DNA from: Cohnella kolymensis | GTDB taxonomy: Bacteria > Bacillota > Bacilli > Paenibacillales > Paenibacillaceae | Assembly: GCF_000829465.1 (NCBI RefSeq) | Contig: NZ_JXAL01000001.1 | Location: 701,107-765,106 of the forward strand | DNA: 64,000 bases | Direction of reading: 5' to 3' | In this document: one piece after another, positions 32,077 through 42,237 of the stretch | Position numbering within the stretch: the stretch's first letter is position 1 | Layout of the letters: every line of letters begins with the position of its first letter | Program-made: the position numbers and the translations under genes | The notes under the pieces: generated by a model | The model's input: only the letters and a program-made list of their open reading frames with translations | Told to the model about the DNA's origin: nothing | The model's database searches: none

Positions 32077-32113
32077 GCGCCTGAGCCGCCGTCAAGGACG
32101 GCGGTGCAGGCGC
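32077..32113 (-). other. Strong hairpin between glcK and rapZ
   Basis: GCGCCTG-NN-CCGCCGTC-NNN-GACGGCGG-NN-CAGGCGC, a 17-base-pair stem with one internal loop. There is no T-run on either side, so it may be a processing or stability element rather than a simple terminator. Confidence 0.6.
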
Positions 32114-32122
32114 CAGCTAAAG

Positions 32123-33073
32123 TTACGCGCGAAGGAACAAACCTGCTGCCCCAACGACACCGGCATTGTTACCCAACTCGGCGGCCACAATCTCGACCCC
32201 GTCCTTGGCATTGCCTGGCGTCAATTTATTGAATACTTCGCGGATTTGCGCAAAAAAGAATTCCCCTGCTTTACTGACCCCTCCGCCGATGATGAATCTT
32301 TGGGGATTGAGGACGATTGCCACAGCCGCAAGCGATTTACCTAAATAATAGGCCGCCCGGCTGACGATTCGCTGCGCGACTTCATCGCCTTCCTTCGCTG
32401 CGTCCAAAACATCCTTCGCAGTGATCTCTTCCAGTAACGCGAGCGGCGTCTTGTCGCCGCGTTCCACAGCGTCACGGGCCATCCGGATAATACCGGTTGC
32501 GGATGATACGGTCTCAAGACAGCCCATCATTCCGCAGCCGCATTGGATAGCCTCGAGATCCGGGACAATCGACAAGTGGCCAAGCTCTCCAGCCATACCT
32601 TTGAAGCCTTCAATCAACCGATTATTAAGAATAATGCCTCCGCCGACGCCGGTGCCCAGCGTATAACAGACGCAGTTGGCAACCCCTCGGCCGGCGCCGC
32701 CCCATGACTCTCCGAGCGCGGCAACATTCGCGTCGTTGTTCATCTTTACAGGCTTTCCGAGTTTCTCCTGCATGATTTGCGTCAGCGGCACGTCTTTGAA
32801 GGGCAGATTAGGCGAGGAATTAACGATTCCGGCCGGAATATCCAAAAACCCGGGGACACCGATGCCTACGCCGGCCACTGCGTCCCATTCCGGGGTGCCG
32901 GGAGGCACGAGCAATTTCACGTAAGCTTCGATATTGGAAAGAATGGCATCGCTGCCACCCGCGGCCTCTGTCGCGCCCTCATAGGTACGGAGCAGATCCC
33001 CTGCGGCAGTGCAGAGTCCAACCTTGATGGTCGTACCACCCAAATCTACGCCGACGTACAATGTTTCTGACAT
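32123..33073 (-). CDS. glcK: Glucokinase (ROK family)
   Basis: A 316-residue sugar kinase forming glucose 6-phosphate. It has the phosphate loop VGVDLGGTTIKVGL at the N-terminus, the ROK zinc motif CGCGMMGCLE and the sugar site GELGHLSI. The ATG at 33073 follows GAGGTG nine bases upstream. It is the Bacillus GlcK type without an HTH domain. It stands between trxB and rapZ, on the same strand. Confidence 0.93.
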   Translation of the reverse strand: MSETLYVGVDLGGTTIKVGLCTAAGDLLRTYEGATEAAGGSDAILSNIEAYVKLLVPPGTPEWDAVAGVGIGVPGFLDIPAGIVNSSPNLPFKDVPLTQIMQEKLGKPVKMNNDANVAALGESWGGAGRGVANCVCYTLGTGVGGGIILNNRLIEGFKGMAGELGHLSIVPDLEAIQCGCGMMGCLETVSSATGIIRMARDAVERGDKTPLALLEEITAKDVLDAAKEGDEVAQRIVSRAAYYLGKSLAAVAIVLNPQRFIIGGGVSKAGEFFFAQIREVFNKLTPGNAKDGVEIVAAELGNNAGVVGAAGLFLRA

Positions 33074-33113
33074 GTTAGCGGACACCTCAACAGGTATAAT
33101 GATCGCTCCTCAA

Positions 33114-34064
33114 TTAACCGAGCGTTTGGCTCCAATCGTGAACCGGCGCGCCTTCCAGGAACTTCTCGCAATCGAGAGCGGCCATACAACCGGTCCCGGC
33201 AGCGGTAATGGCTTGACGGTATTTGTGGTCTTGCACGTCGCCGCAGGCGAACACACCCGGTACGTTGGTCTCCGAGGTGCCTGGCTTCACTTTGATATAG
33301 CCAAGCTCATCCGTCTCAATCTGATTGTCCAAAAATTTCGTGTTCGGTGTATGTCCGATCGCAACGAACAGGCCTTGTGTTTCAATGATTTCCTCACGGC
33401 CCGTCTCATTATTGCGAACCTTCAACCCGGTAACGCCTGCGTCGCCTGCAACGACTTCCAAAGGGGTACGGTTCATGGCCCAGGTGATCTTGCTGTTCTC
33501 CCGCGCACGATCCTGCATAATTTTGGAGGCTCTCATTTCCTCCCGGCGATGAACCAGCGTGACCTCGGAAGCAAAGCGGGTCAAGAAGTTAGCTTCTTCC
33601 ATAGCCGAGTCTCCGCCGCCGACGACGATGATCTTTTTGCCGCGGAAAAAGAATCCGTCACAGGTAGCGCATGTGCTCACGCCATGTCCGACATTATCCC
33701 GTTCTCCGGGAATACCCATGTATTTGGCGGAAGCGCCCGTTGAGATAATCAGGCTTTCAGCTTGCAGCGTCTCTCCGCCTTCGAGAGAAAGCGTGAACGG
33801 ACGTTTGGACATATCGACTTTGTTAATCCAGCCTGTGCGGAATTCCGCGCCGAAACGCTCCGCCTGCTTGCGCATATTAGCCATTAAATCCGGACCCATA
33901 ATGCCGTCGGGAAATCCCGGAAAGTTCTCCACATCCGTCGTGGTCGTTAACTGGCCGCCGGGTTCGGGACCTTCAATAACCAGTGGAGCCAAATTCGCAC
34001 GTGCCAAATAAATGGCCGCCGTTAATCCTGCAGGCCCGGTTCCGATAACAATCGTCTTATGCAT
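33114..34064 (-). CDS. trxB: Thioredoxin reductase
   Basis: A 316-residue FAD enzyme reducing thioredoxin with NADPH. FAD motif VIGTGPAGLTAAIYLARA, redox-active cysteines about 132 and 135 in STCATCDGFFF, NADPH motif VVGGGDSAMEEA. The ATG at 34064 follows TAGGAGGA. It lies next to the TPR gene and glcK, all in one direction. Confidence 0.97.
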   Translation of the reverse strand: MHKTIVIGTGPAGLTAAIYLARANLAPLVIEGPEPGGQLTTTTDVENFPGFPDGIMGPDLMANMRKQAERFGAEFRTGWINKVDMSKRPFTLSLEGGETLQAESLIISTGASAKYMGIPGERDNVGHGVSTCATCDGFFFRGKKIIVVGGGDSAMEEANFLTRFASEVTLVHRREEMRASKIMQDRARENSKITWAMNRTPLEVVAGDAGVTGLKVRNNETGREEIIETQGLFVAIGHTPNTKFLDNQIETDELGYIKVKPGTSETNVPGVFACGDVQDHKYRQAITAAGTGCMAALDCEKFLEGAPVHDWSQTLG

Positions 34065-34106
34065 GTTTCTTCCTCCTAGCTTCCGCTGCGTCATTGTAGG
34101 CGTCTA

Positions 34107-35837
34107 TTAGTGAAAAGAAGGCGTTGTTAAATCCAGTTTCTCGCGGATTCCGCACGCTTCGTCTATCCTGTTCGCATAACGGCTGATGCTTGCTTGAGAT
34201 ACCCCGTACCGGTTCACCAGATCCGCGTAGGTTACTGTCCTGCGGTGCATCTTCGCCGTCCAGTATTCAAGCGCGGCGGCCCAGCCGGTTGACTTGTGGA
34301 GCTTGGGAACCTCCGGGTATACCCGGGACAGATAATCAACCCACAATGTCATCATATCATGCTGCTGCACCACATCATATCGGCCGGACATACCTTCCAG
34401 CGCTTGTTCCAGTACCGCTTGCCACGCGTTGTCCCACACCGGAAGTCTTGCCGATTTGCGCCTTGCTTCCAAAGTGAGCGTCCGTCCGCTGAACGTAACG
34501 GTCAATGCATCCTGCACTCCGATCGAACGAAGGACAAGCACGGCTACCCGCTTCAGCTCGTCGTCCTCGTCCGCATCAATCAGAAACGCTTTGAGCGCTT
34601 CGATCACTTCCTCGTCGGCAACCAGCCCGAGCGCCTGGATCACCTGAACTTTCGTCTTCCGGTCACCGTGTCGCAGCGCCCAGAAGAACGACGAACGAAT
34701 CAAAGGCTCGCGCTTTAGCGCCTCCGTGACTTGACCGGGACTGTTCTCCCATTGCTTGAACTGCTCCTCGAAGGGAAGATGATAATGATAATGAGTCGGT
34801 GCCCGTTCTTCTCCTTTGCGGACCTTATCAAGCTTATCCAGATAAAAAGAAGGCACGGGAGACTGCGGATCGAGCTTTTCTGCCTGTTTCCAATGTCTCT
34901 CCGCATCGTCATACCTGAGCAGATTGGTGGCCGCAACTGCGGCAAAATGGTGCAGGCTCGGCTCGCCGGCCAATTCGCCCGTCCTTAACAGACGGCGGAA
35001 ATGGCTGTAAGCCTCCCGGTGTTCGCCGACAATACCGAGTGTGGTGGCCATCTTGAACACATGCTCGGGGTGGAAGGGCACCGTTTTGTTGAGCTTCTCG
35101 ATCAATTCGCGGAGCGGCTCTTCCTGATTCGAATGCTGATAGAATATCGCCAGGTTGCAAAGTGCATGCAGGTTGCCCGGTTCCGCGTCCAGAACTTCGG
35201 TGATCGTGGCTACAGACTGATCAAACAATCCCATATAGTAGTATGCCAGTCCCAAGTTGTTCCTTGCCGCTAAAAAATCAGGTTGGCGTTGTATAATTTC
35301 TTCCAATATTTTGACGGCTTCGGCGAAATGTCCCGCTTCGAGCAATTCACGCGCCTTATCATGAGCGTAAATATTCTCCCGTGACTTGATCGTGGAAATC
35401 TTCGTCGGCCGGTTCAGTTCATAGTTCAACAGATCAAGCAGCTCGTCCGCTTCATCCAAAAACTGTCCGTCCAGGTCATTCTCCAAGTAACGGACCAACG
35501 CTTCTTCAGCCGCTTCGTATAATTCCATGTTGGCATAGTTGTTCGCCAAGTAGTAATAACATTCGGTCATCGCAGGATCGATCTGATCCAGCACGGAGCG
35601 AAGGATTACATTGGATTCCTCGTAACGTCCCATCTCCGACAGAATACCTGCCATATTGCAATGGTTGACCGGATTCTCCGGTTCGTATTCCACGGCGCGG
35701 CGGAAATATTTCAATGCCTTGTCATAGTGATAACGATCCAGCGACTGTACGGCCCGTTCAAAGAAGAAGGTAGCATCCAGACGCATCGGGATCACTTTGG
35801 GACGACGGTTTTTGGCCGCACGTTTCCGCTGACTCAT
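34107..35837 (-). CDS. Tetratricopeptide repeat protein with C-terminal HTH-like segment
   Basis: About 576 residues. Several TPR units in the N-terminal 350 residues (for example YDKALKYFRRAVEYEPENPV and FDQSVATITEVLDAEPGN) form a protein-interaction scaffold. The middle has HEAT-like wording (KVQVIQALGLVADEEVIEAL). The last 45 residues (VTYADLVNRYGVSQASISRY) look like a DNA-binding helix-turn-helix. The N-terminus is very basic. The start at 35837 is preferred over 35843 because of the MSQRKR beginning. It precedes trxB. Function unknown; a regulatory scaffold is a guess. Confidence 0.8.
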   Translation of the reverse strand: MSQRKRAAKNRRPKVIPMRLDATFFFERAVQSLDRYHYDKALKYFRRAVEYEPENPVNHCNMAGILSEMGRYEESNVILRSVLDQIDPAMTECYYYLANNYANMELYEAAEEALVRYLENDLDGQFLDEADELLDLLNYELNRPTKISTIKSRENIYAHDKARELLEAGHFAEAVKILEEIIQRQPDFLAARNNLGLAYYYMGLFDQSVATITEVLDAEPGNLHALCNLAIFYQHSNQEEPLRELIEKLNKTVPFHPEHVFKMATTLGIVGEHREAYSHFRRLLRTGELAGEPSLHHFAAVAATNLLRYDDAERHWKQAEKLDPQSPVPSFYLDKLDKVRKGEERAPTHYHYHLPFEEQFKQWENSPGQVTEALKREPLIRSSFFWALRHGDRKTKVQVIQALGLVADEEVIEALKAFLIDADEDDELKRVAVLVLRSIGVQDALTVTFSGRTLTLEARRKSARLPVWDNAWQAVLEQALEGMSGRYDVVQQHDMMTLWVDYLSRVYPEVPKLHKSTGWAAALEYWTAKMHRRTVTYADLVNRYGVSQASISRYANRIDEACGIREKLDLTTPSFH

Positions 35838-35974
35838 CGGCAAGGCACCTCCTAAGTTGTTGTTTATGTTAACAAGATTATACCACAGCAGGCGCTTTGC
35901 ATAAAATAAAACGCACCGCAGTAAGAGCGCACACAGTACTCGCTTGTTTATTTAGATGATAATCATCGGGGAAT

Positions 35975-36027
35975 GAGAAGAAGACCGCATCATCTAGACA
36001 TAATGCTAGATGTATTGCGATCTTCTC
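35975..36027 (-). other. Long imperfect palindrome after the nagB-like gene
   Basis: GAGAAG pairs with CTTCTC at the ends and CATCTAG with CTAGATG inside, with partial pairing between. It begins four bases past the nagB-like stop. There is no T-run, so it is a weak candidate for a transcription end. Confidence 0.45.
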
Positions 36028-36030
36028 CGA

Positions 36031-36795
36031 TTACTTAATCCTTCTTAGCCTGTTAACTAGAGACTCAGGAAGTCCTTCGGCCGACTCTTCATCAAGGATC
36101 ATAACTGCATTGTGATGTAATTGTAAAAATGTACCGGGTAATCTTGTGCTCACTGGATTAAGTACGATTCTCGCCACGACACCTGCCTTCTTAGTACCAA
36201 CGGCAACCAGAACTATCTTCCTTGCGCACATCAGCATCCTTAACCCGGTGGTGACAGCTTGTGTAGGAACATCAGCTAACGATCCGAAATCAGCAGCGTA
36301 TAGTATTCTGTTTTCTTCTGCGACATTCACGATATAGGATGAAGAAGGGATCGCATCATTAGGCTCAATAAAGCAAATGTGCCCATTTTGACCCAGGCCA
36401 AGCAGCTGCCAGTCTATTCCTCCCCAACTTTGCACGACAGTGTCGAATCGCTCGCACTCGGCCTTTAGGTCTTGTGCTTCCACATTCGGAAAAAGAATAT
36501 GCTCTAACGGGACATCGATATTATTAAATAAGTGCTTGTTCATATATGAGCGGTAGCTTTCCGGATGATTTTGGGGCAGACCGATAAACTCATCCGGGTT
36601 CACGAATCGTGCCCGGCTCAAATCAAGCTCTTTTTGATGCACTCGCCGAGCCCATTCTATATATATCCCTGTCGTTAACGGCGTAGTACCCGTTGTCATC
36701 CCCAGTACGGAGTCGCGCCTCTCTTGCAGCTGAACAGCAAGCAGGTCGGCCACGTACCCTGCAATGTCAGCCATAGGCAGCACCAATATTTTCAT
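36031..36795 (-). CDS. nagB: Glucosamine-6-phosphate deaminase-like protein
   Basis: A 254-residue protein of the NagB family, which converts glucosamine 6-phosphate to fructose 6-phosphate and ammonia. It shows GMTTGTTP at the phosphate site, FVNPDEFIGLPQNHPESY and the active-site loop LLGLGQNGHICFIEPND with the catalytic His. It is divergent from ordinary NagB (usually GHIGFNEPG), so it may act on a related amino-sugar phosphate. Last gene of the catabolic cluster that starts with the ROK regulator. Confidence 0.82.
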   Translation of the reverse strand: MKILVLPMADIAGYVADLLAVQLQERRDSVLGMTTGTTPLTTGIYIEWARRVHQKELDLSRARFVNPDEFIGLPQNHPESYRSYMNKHLFNNIDVPLEHILFPNVEAQDLKAECERFDTVVQSWGGIDWQLLGLGQNGHICFIEPNDAIPSSSYIVNVAEENRILYAADFGSLADVPTQAVTTGLRMLMCARKIVLVAVGTKKAGVVARIVLNPVSTRLPGTFLQLHHNAVMILDEESAEGLPESLVNRLRRIK

Positions 36796-36812
36796 CTCAC
36801 CGATCCTCCTGC

Positions 36813-37508
36813 TTACATGCCAATATCAAGCATCACCTTTTTTATATTTATAATCCTCCCGGCATCCACATTCTTTAGAGGGTCTAAGTCAATTCTGGCA
36901 CCTGTCCCAAAATGCACTTCCTTAACGCCTGTTTTCTCCACAAAAGCTCTCAGCGTTTCAACTCTCAGACCACTGCCCGCCATCACGGTAAGATGCGTCC
37001 CTTTCGTTAATTCCACAAATTTCTTGACGCGGTCCGCCGCATCGTTGACGTTCGATTTTCCGCCGGACGTCAACAGTCTTGTGATTTGAGGATATTTCAG
37101 CAGTGTGTTAACCGAAGCCTCCTGATTCGCCAACTCGTCGAACGCCCTATGAAAAGTGACCTCCAGATGCTCGGCACAGTCAAGATACCATTGCAACGCA
37201 TATTCATCTATAGTGCTTTCACCGCTCAACACGCCGATAACAATACCATTCGCCCCAACCTTACGGATGTGTTCTATATCCTTTGCCATTACTTTTCTAT
37301 CTCCTGCTGAATATCGGAAGGACTGGCTGTGCGGACGGACCATGACATTCACCGGAATACCCACAGCATTAACGACCTCTTCAATCATAGCGCAGCTAGG
37401 CGTCAATCCTCCCTCCAAGATACCTGAGACAAGTTCGATCCGGTCTGCACCTGATTGATCGGCAATTAACGCTTCATCAACTCGCGTCACGATAACCTCA
37501 AGTTTCAT
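36813..37508 (-). CDS. cutC: CutC family protein
   Basis: A 231-residue TIM-barrel protein of the CutC family: GADRIELVSGILEGGLTPS, NVMVRPH, VTFHRAFDE, LLTSGGKSN and VMAGSGLR are all family segments. CutC was linked to copper handling in E. coli, but that role is disputed and its enzymatic activity is unknown. Here it sits inside a sugar/amino-sugar cluster, which favours a metabolic role (inference). Confidence 0.88.
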   Translation of the reverse strand: MKLEVIVTRVDEALIADQSGADRIELVSGILEGGLTPSCAMIEEVVNAVGIPVNVMVRPHSQSFRYSAGDRKVMAKDIEHIRKVGANGIVIGVLSGESTIDEYALQWYLDCAEHLEVTFHRAFDELANQEASVNTLLKYPQITRLLTSGGKSNVNDAADRVKKFVELTKGTHLTVMAGSGLRVETLRAFVEKTGVKEVHFGTGARIDLDPLKNVDAGRIINIKKVMLDIGM

Positions 37509-37524
37509 GATTGCTCCTTCCCTA

Positions 37525-38927
37525 CTATTCTTTTATGGAAAATAGGGTATTAAGGTCAAGCATATAAGGGTGCATAACCGCTTGCCCATTGGACAACGGC
37601 AACACATCCTCGTGCACGTTAATGCCTAGTGTATCGATCATAAATCTTCTTCTTTTTTGAATTCGCGCAAACACATCCGGGTATTCACGCTGCAGTGCAG
37701 TACGAAGCGAATCGTCAGCCAGAATCAATCCGTCCTCTAAAATTGCCTGCTTGAAAGGATAATCGCTGCAGGCAATAATATCACATTGTAAATAATGTCC
37801 GGACAACATCGGAATTTCTGAGCCTGCGTACACAGGCGAGTTCGGCCATTCATCGCTGCTAATGAGATGTCCAACATTTAGGAACAGACCAAAGCGGTCT
37901 TTGTCTCCAATGATGCTGTATACTTTCTCATGACTGTCCCCATAGAGATTGCCGACGCGAAGAGTTTCATACCATGCGACAAGCGCTTGGTAATATGGTT
38001 TATAAAAGTGCTCCACAACATCTCCATATTCATCAGGGAGTGCAGACGGTCCGGTTGCTGCGAACCCCGAACGTGCTACTAGACTCCCCCTCAAACCATA
38101 GCAAACTGTAATCATATCACCATCCTGCAGAGTACGGTGATCGGGACTGCGCAAACCTAGTTTTACATGTTCCTCGCCAAAATTAACGATCGGAAACATA
38201 CTGATGGGCGAAGCATCGTAACATGCGTTACGCGATGCTTCTAACTCATTGATGCCGGGTGTCAATTCTTTAAGAATATTAATTACTGCATTAGAAGTTT
38301 TGTTCGAGACATATTCATAGAAAGCGATTTCCTTCGCGGAACGGATCACCATGCGGAGACCTTCGGTAGGGTGAGTCATGGCCGCCGTATAGTTAACTAC
38401 ATTCACCCGATCTACGACCTCATACAGTTCATCCGCAATATAAGCTGGTATATCTGTTTTATTTTGATAATTTTTTAGATGATTTGACTCGAAATACTTA
38501 AATCCGATAAGACCCACTCGGGAGCTTGCGTGGATTCTGCATTCGATGAAAATTTGCTCTAAGGATATTAATTCATCTCTCGGCTGCCCCTGAAGGCTGA
38601 AATTTTGATAGCGCACTCGTTTTAAATCAAGCGGCGATGCAAAGGAGTAGCCCCAGCACTCATTGCCCACGACAAGGGTGGCTTCGCCTGACTGGTTAAG
38701 AATGAGCAAAGCTCCTCAAAACGCGGCTCGAACCCCGTCAAATATTCAAGGTTGCTAAAATGCTCCCTATCGGCGTAAATGATCGCATGTGTCAGATCGT
38801 CCCGCTTCAATTTATCAACAAGCAGGTTTAACCTGCATTGATAGTCTTCTTTCGTAAAAGCGGGAATGTCTGCTTCAACTTCATCAATAATATAAGGATT
38901 TGTCCGAATAAGTTTCGGCTCGCGCAT
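37525..38927 (-). pseudogene. M24 (creatinase/aminopeptidase-like) protein lacking metal ligands, frameshifted
   Basis: Two frames (38927-38622, start MREPKLIRTNPYIID; and 38709-37525) join near 38708 with one added base into 473 residues. The first part resembles the creatinase N-terminal domain (YADREHFSNLEYLTGFEPRFEE) and the second the pita-bread M24 fold (EIAFYEYVSNKTSNAVINIL, DGDMITVCYGLRG). Metal-binding residues of active M24 enzymes are missing: the usual VDLG is VCYG and the late Glu-Pro is CDII. It is probably non-peptidase or binds a ligand only. It sits between cutC and the permease genes. Confidence 0.75.
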
Positions 38928-38954
38928 GCTGCACGTTCCTCTCATTTGATTTTG

Positions 38955-39794
38955 TTATTCTCCTTTTACTGCGCCTTGCGTTAAACCGGCTACAATATAC
39001 TTTTGCACGAACATGAAAAGCACAGTGACCGGCACGAGTGATAGAATACCCCCAGCGCTCATCTGCCCCCAGTCGATATCAAACTTTTGCACAAAGCTGT
39101 TCAATCCGACAGGAATCGTTGCCTGGGATCCTCCATTTATGAACATAATCCCAAAGAACAGCTCATTCCATGCTCCGGTGAAAGCAAACACAAATGTCGC
39201 AACAATGCCCGGCAGCATGATTGGGATAACAACCCGGACCACAGCCGACAATCGGGAACAGCCGTCAATGAGCGCCGCCTCTTCAAGAGAGATTGGAATC
39301 CTTTGAAAGAAACCTGAGAGTGTAATTAAACAGAAAGGAATATTTATAACGCTGTACAACACGATGAGCGAGACCAGATGATTAATTAAACCGAACTTGC
39401 CGAAAACGATAAACAGCGGGATAAGCATAACCATAGTCGGTACCATTTGGGTAACCAAGAATGCCATAAGCGCGACAGCTTTACCTTTGAACTTGAATCG
39501 GGCCAAGCTATATCCGCCCATGACCGAAATAATCAATACAAATAAAGAGCTGAGCATGGTCACAACCAGACTATTCCAAAAAAATTGAGGAAAATCCGAA
39601 TGACGGAAAGTATCGATATAGTTTGAGAAGGTTACATTGCTTGGCCACAACGTCAGCTTTCCGCCGTAAATTTCTTTTCTATCTTTCAAGGAAGTGATTA
39701 ACATCCAATAGAGCGGAACAGCAACGAAAAGGAAGGCACAGGATAAAACGGCAACACGCGTAATGGTACTGATCCATTTTCCCCTACTTTTCAT
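38955..39794 (-). CDS. Carbohydrate ABC transporter permease (MalG type)
   Basis: A 279-residue inner-membrane permease with six predicted helices. The EAA loop, which docks the ATPase, reads EEAALIDGCSRLSAVVRVVIP. N-terminal hydrophobic segments around VAVLSCAFLFVAVPLYWM. Three bases separate it from the partner permease. The cluster has no ATPase gene, so an MsmX-type shared ATPase, such as the one at 59459, would be needed. Confidence 0.9.
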   Translation of the reverse strand: MKSRGKWISTITRVAVLSCAFLFVAVPLYWMLITSLKDRKEIYGGKLTLWPSNVTFSNYIDTFRHSDFPQFFWNSLVVTMLSSLFVLIISVMGGYSLARFKFKGKAVALMAFLVTQMVPTMVMLIPLFIVFGKFGLINHLVSLIVLYSVINIPFCLITLSGFFQRIPISLEEAALIDGCSRLSAVVRVVIPIMLPGIVATFVFAFTGAWNELFFGIMFINGGSQATIPVGLNSFVQKFDIDWGQMSAGGILSLVPVTVLFMFVQKYIVAGLTQGAVKGE

Positions 39795-39796
39795 GC

Positions 39797-40689
39797 TTAG
39801 AATTCACCACCCTTGTTGAATCGTGTTGCGGAGAAGAAAATGACCGTATACAGAATAAGCATCGCCAACATCACCACACCCGCAGCTGATGCGACACCGA
39901 AATCCATGGTATAAAACACGGTTCCGAAGATATAGGAAGCAAGAGTATGGGAGGTGTTCCCGGGTCCTCCATTAGTCATTATGTAAATAATATCAGCCGA
40001 ATTGAACACCCATATGACCCGAAGCAGAACGGCCAAGACCAACGTTCTTTTAATATAAGGGAGCATGATGTGGATAAACGTTCTTATACGGCCCGCCCCA
40101 TCCATGACAGCCGCCTCATAGACTTCATCCGGGATGGACTGTAACGCCGCGAGTATCATGATGGCAAAGAAAGGTACACCATACCAAACCATAGCGATGA
40201 TTGCCGGATAGATGGATACCCCCGGCATCGCCAAGAAGGGGATACCTTCACTAACCACCCCTAAGTGAACCAGAAGATAATTAACCAGCCCATTGCTTCA
40301 TTGAACATCCATTTGAACATCATTCCTATAAGAAAACCGGAAACCGCCCACGGCAGAAACAAAAAGGATTGAAACAAGTTCTTGCCACGAAATCGCAAGT
40401 TATTTAAGGCCAGTGCAACCATCATCCCCAAAATCAGTTGCAAGCCCACGGAGCCCAGAACCCAGATGACCGTATTTTTCAGAACGAGGGTGAAGTTCGA
40501 GTCATGAATTAAAAGTTTAAAATTGTCTAATCCATTAAAATGAATATTAAACGGTTCTGTCAGCAGGTAGTGATAAAAAGCAAGTCTGATGCCTTCTACG
40601 ATTGGATAACCGAAGAAAACCAATATTAATATAAAGGCCGGAAGCAGCAGCAAATAGGGTTCTTTGCCCTTGATTGACTTCAGATCCAT
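39797..40689 (-). pseudogene. Carbohydrate ABC transporter permease (MalF type), single-base frameshift
   Basis: The first frame begins at ATG 40689 (MDLKSIKGKEPYLLLLPAF) and breaks after FNEAMG near 40289. The second continues through SEGIPFLAMPGVSIYP and the EAA loop DEVYEAAVMDGAGRIRTFIHI to 39797. Adding one G to GGG restores 297 residues and six helices. Partner of the following MalG-type permease. Confidence 0.88.
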
Positions 40690-40718
40690 GACCAGCCTCC
40701 TTTCTTGTCTATAACCCA

Positions 40719-40755
40719 TATAAAAAGCACGCATGTAATATGCATGCTTTTTATA
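40719..40755 (-). terminator. Attenuating hairpin between binding protein and permease genes
   Basis: TATAAAAAGCATGCAT and ATGCGTGCTTTTTATA pair almost fully. A hairpin at this place is common in ABC sugar operons and gives more binding protein than permease. Confidence 0.6.
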
Positions 40756-40773
40756 TCACTTGATCAAATCTAA

Positions 40774-42145
40774 TTACTTTTTATTGGCTTCATTATATTT
40801 TTTTTGCGCATTAACCAGGAACTCATTGAGGTTCTTCAAAGTATCTTCGGCCGATTGCTTGTTCAGCAAGTATTTTTGCACTTCGTCTTTTGCAAACGTA
40901 CCGATGAACGTGGATTGCTCCGGCAAATAGTCAGCCCAGTTGACATACACAATGTTGGGGTCGGCCATTTGTTCCGCAAATCCTTTTATTGCTCCCTTGC
41001 TGAAGAACTCGTCGTAATAAGAGTCTTTAAAGATAGGAAGCATTCCGTTTCGCTTTGCGTACTCGAGGTTAATCTCAGGCGAACTTACGAATTCGATAAA
41101 TTTCCAAGCGGCCTCTTTGTTTTTCGAGTTACTGGATATGGCGTAGGCAGCGGTAGAGCCGTAATGGTTGAAGTTTTTCCCGCTTGGCGATTTCGGTATA
41201 GGAATGATTTCCCAATTGCCTTCTTTCATATTCTTTTGAACCGGCACGATAACTTCCGCCGTCTGATTCAAAATAGCCGCCTGGCCATTCATGAAGCCTT
41301 GCACCATTTCATTGTAGCCCCAGTTAATGGATTCTTTTGGAGCATAACCATCTTTATATACCCCGTAGAATTTTTTTAAATGCTTCCAAAGCTTCCGGTT
41401 TCGATGTAATCGGATTTCCGTCAGCGTCGAACCAACCGGGCGTTTCCGTCAGAGAAGCAAGATACTCCATATATCGAACGATCCCGTTCGGACCGCCGCG
41501 GAATGAAATACCGTATTGGCCTTTTGCAGCATCTGTCAATTGTTTGCCATATTCAAAGTATTGATCCCAAGTGTCGATACGTGGTTGCAGACTTTTTTCT
41601 TTAAACCAATCCGAACGTATAAAGAGTGCTTGCAGCATAAATGCATCCGGTACAGCATAATAGTCGCCTTTGTATTTGGATGGCCAGTTTTTAACGCCTT
41701 CGATCAGGTTCTCCTTTTGGTCCCACTTGTCAACATAAGACTGCAAGTTCTCAAGATAACCAGTCGGAATCATAGTACCCAGCATGGACTCATCCACATT
41801 AAATACGTCCGGCAGAGACTGCGATGCGCCCATTACCATCAACTTCTTGTAGGATTCTTCAAAAGCCACTGAGGAGTATTCCACTTTTATGTTTGGGTAT
41901 TTGCTTTCGAATTTACCAATAATCTCTTTCAAAAGAGCCGTTCTTTCTGGACTGGGTATGTTATCTAAGTAAGAAATCGTCACCTTTTCTTCACTTGAGC
42001 TTGGCGTGGAACTTGAGCTTGACGTGCTTTCCGGTGAGTTGCTGCTAGACGCGCCGCTGGTCTTATTACCGGAACTGCAAGCGGTTACAACAATTGATAA
42101 GATTAACACCATAACTGCGCCGAAATAAGAAATACGTTTACTCAT
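40774..42145 (-). pseudogene. Sugar ABC transporter substrate-binding lipoprotein, single-base frameshift
   Basis: A 456-residue solute-binding protein once one A is removed from AAAAAAA near 41374. The ATG at 42145 (MSKRISYFG) leads to a lipoprotein signal with lipobox VVTACSS and a Ser-rich linker. The binding domain starts KVTISYLDNIPSPERTALL and continues across the shift as KKFYGVYKDGYAPKESINWG, then GFMNGQAAILNQTAEVI. This is the extracellular receptor of the importer; the sugar is unknown. Confidence 0.9.
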
Positions 42146-42185
42146 TCGTTTTGACCTCCGATTAGCATTCAATTTGCAACACAAT

Positions 42186-42208
42186 TTCTCACGCCATAAT
42201 TGTGAGAA
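42186..42208. repeat. Palindrome upstream of the binding-protein gene
   Basis: TTCTCAC-N9-GTGAGAA, overlapped by a second inverted pair CACAATT/AATTGTG. It lies between the asparaginase stop and the binding-protein start and could be an internal operator or a small hairpin in the mRNA. Confidence 0.45.
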
Positions 42209-42237
42209 TGACCACCTCCAATTTTGGTGTCAAAATA

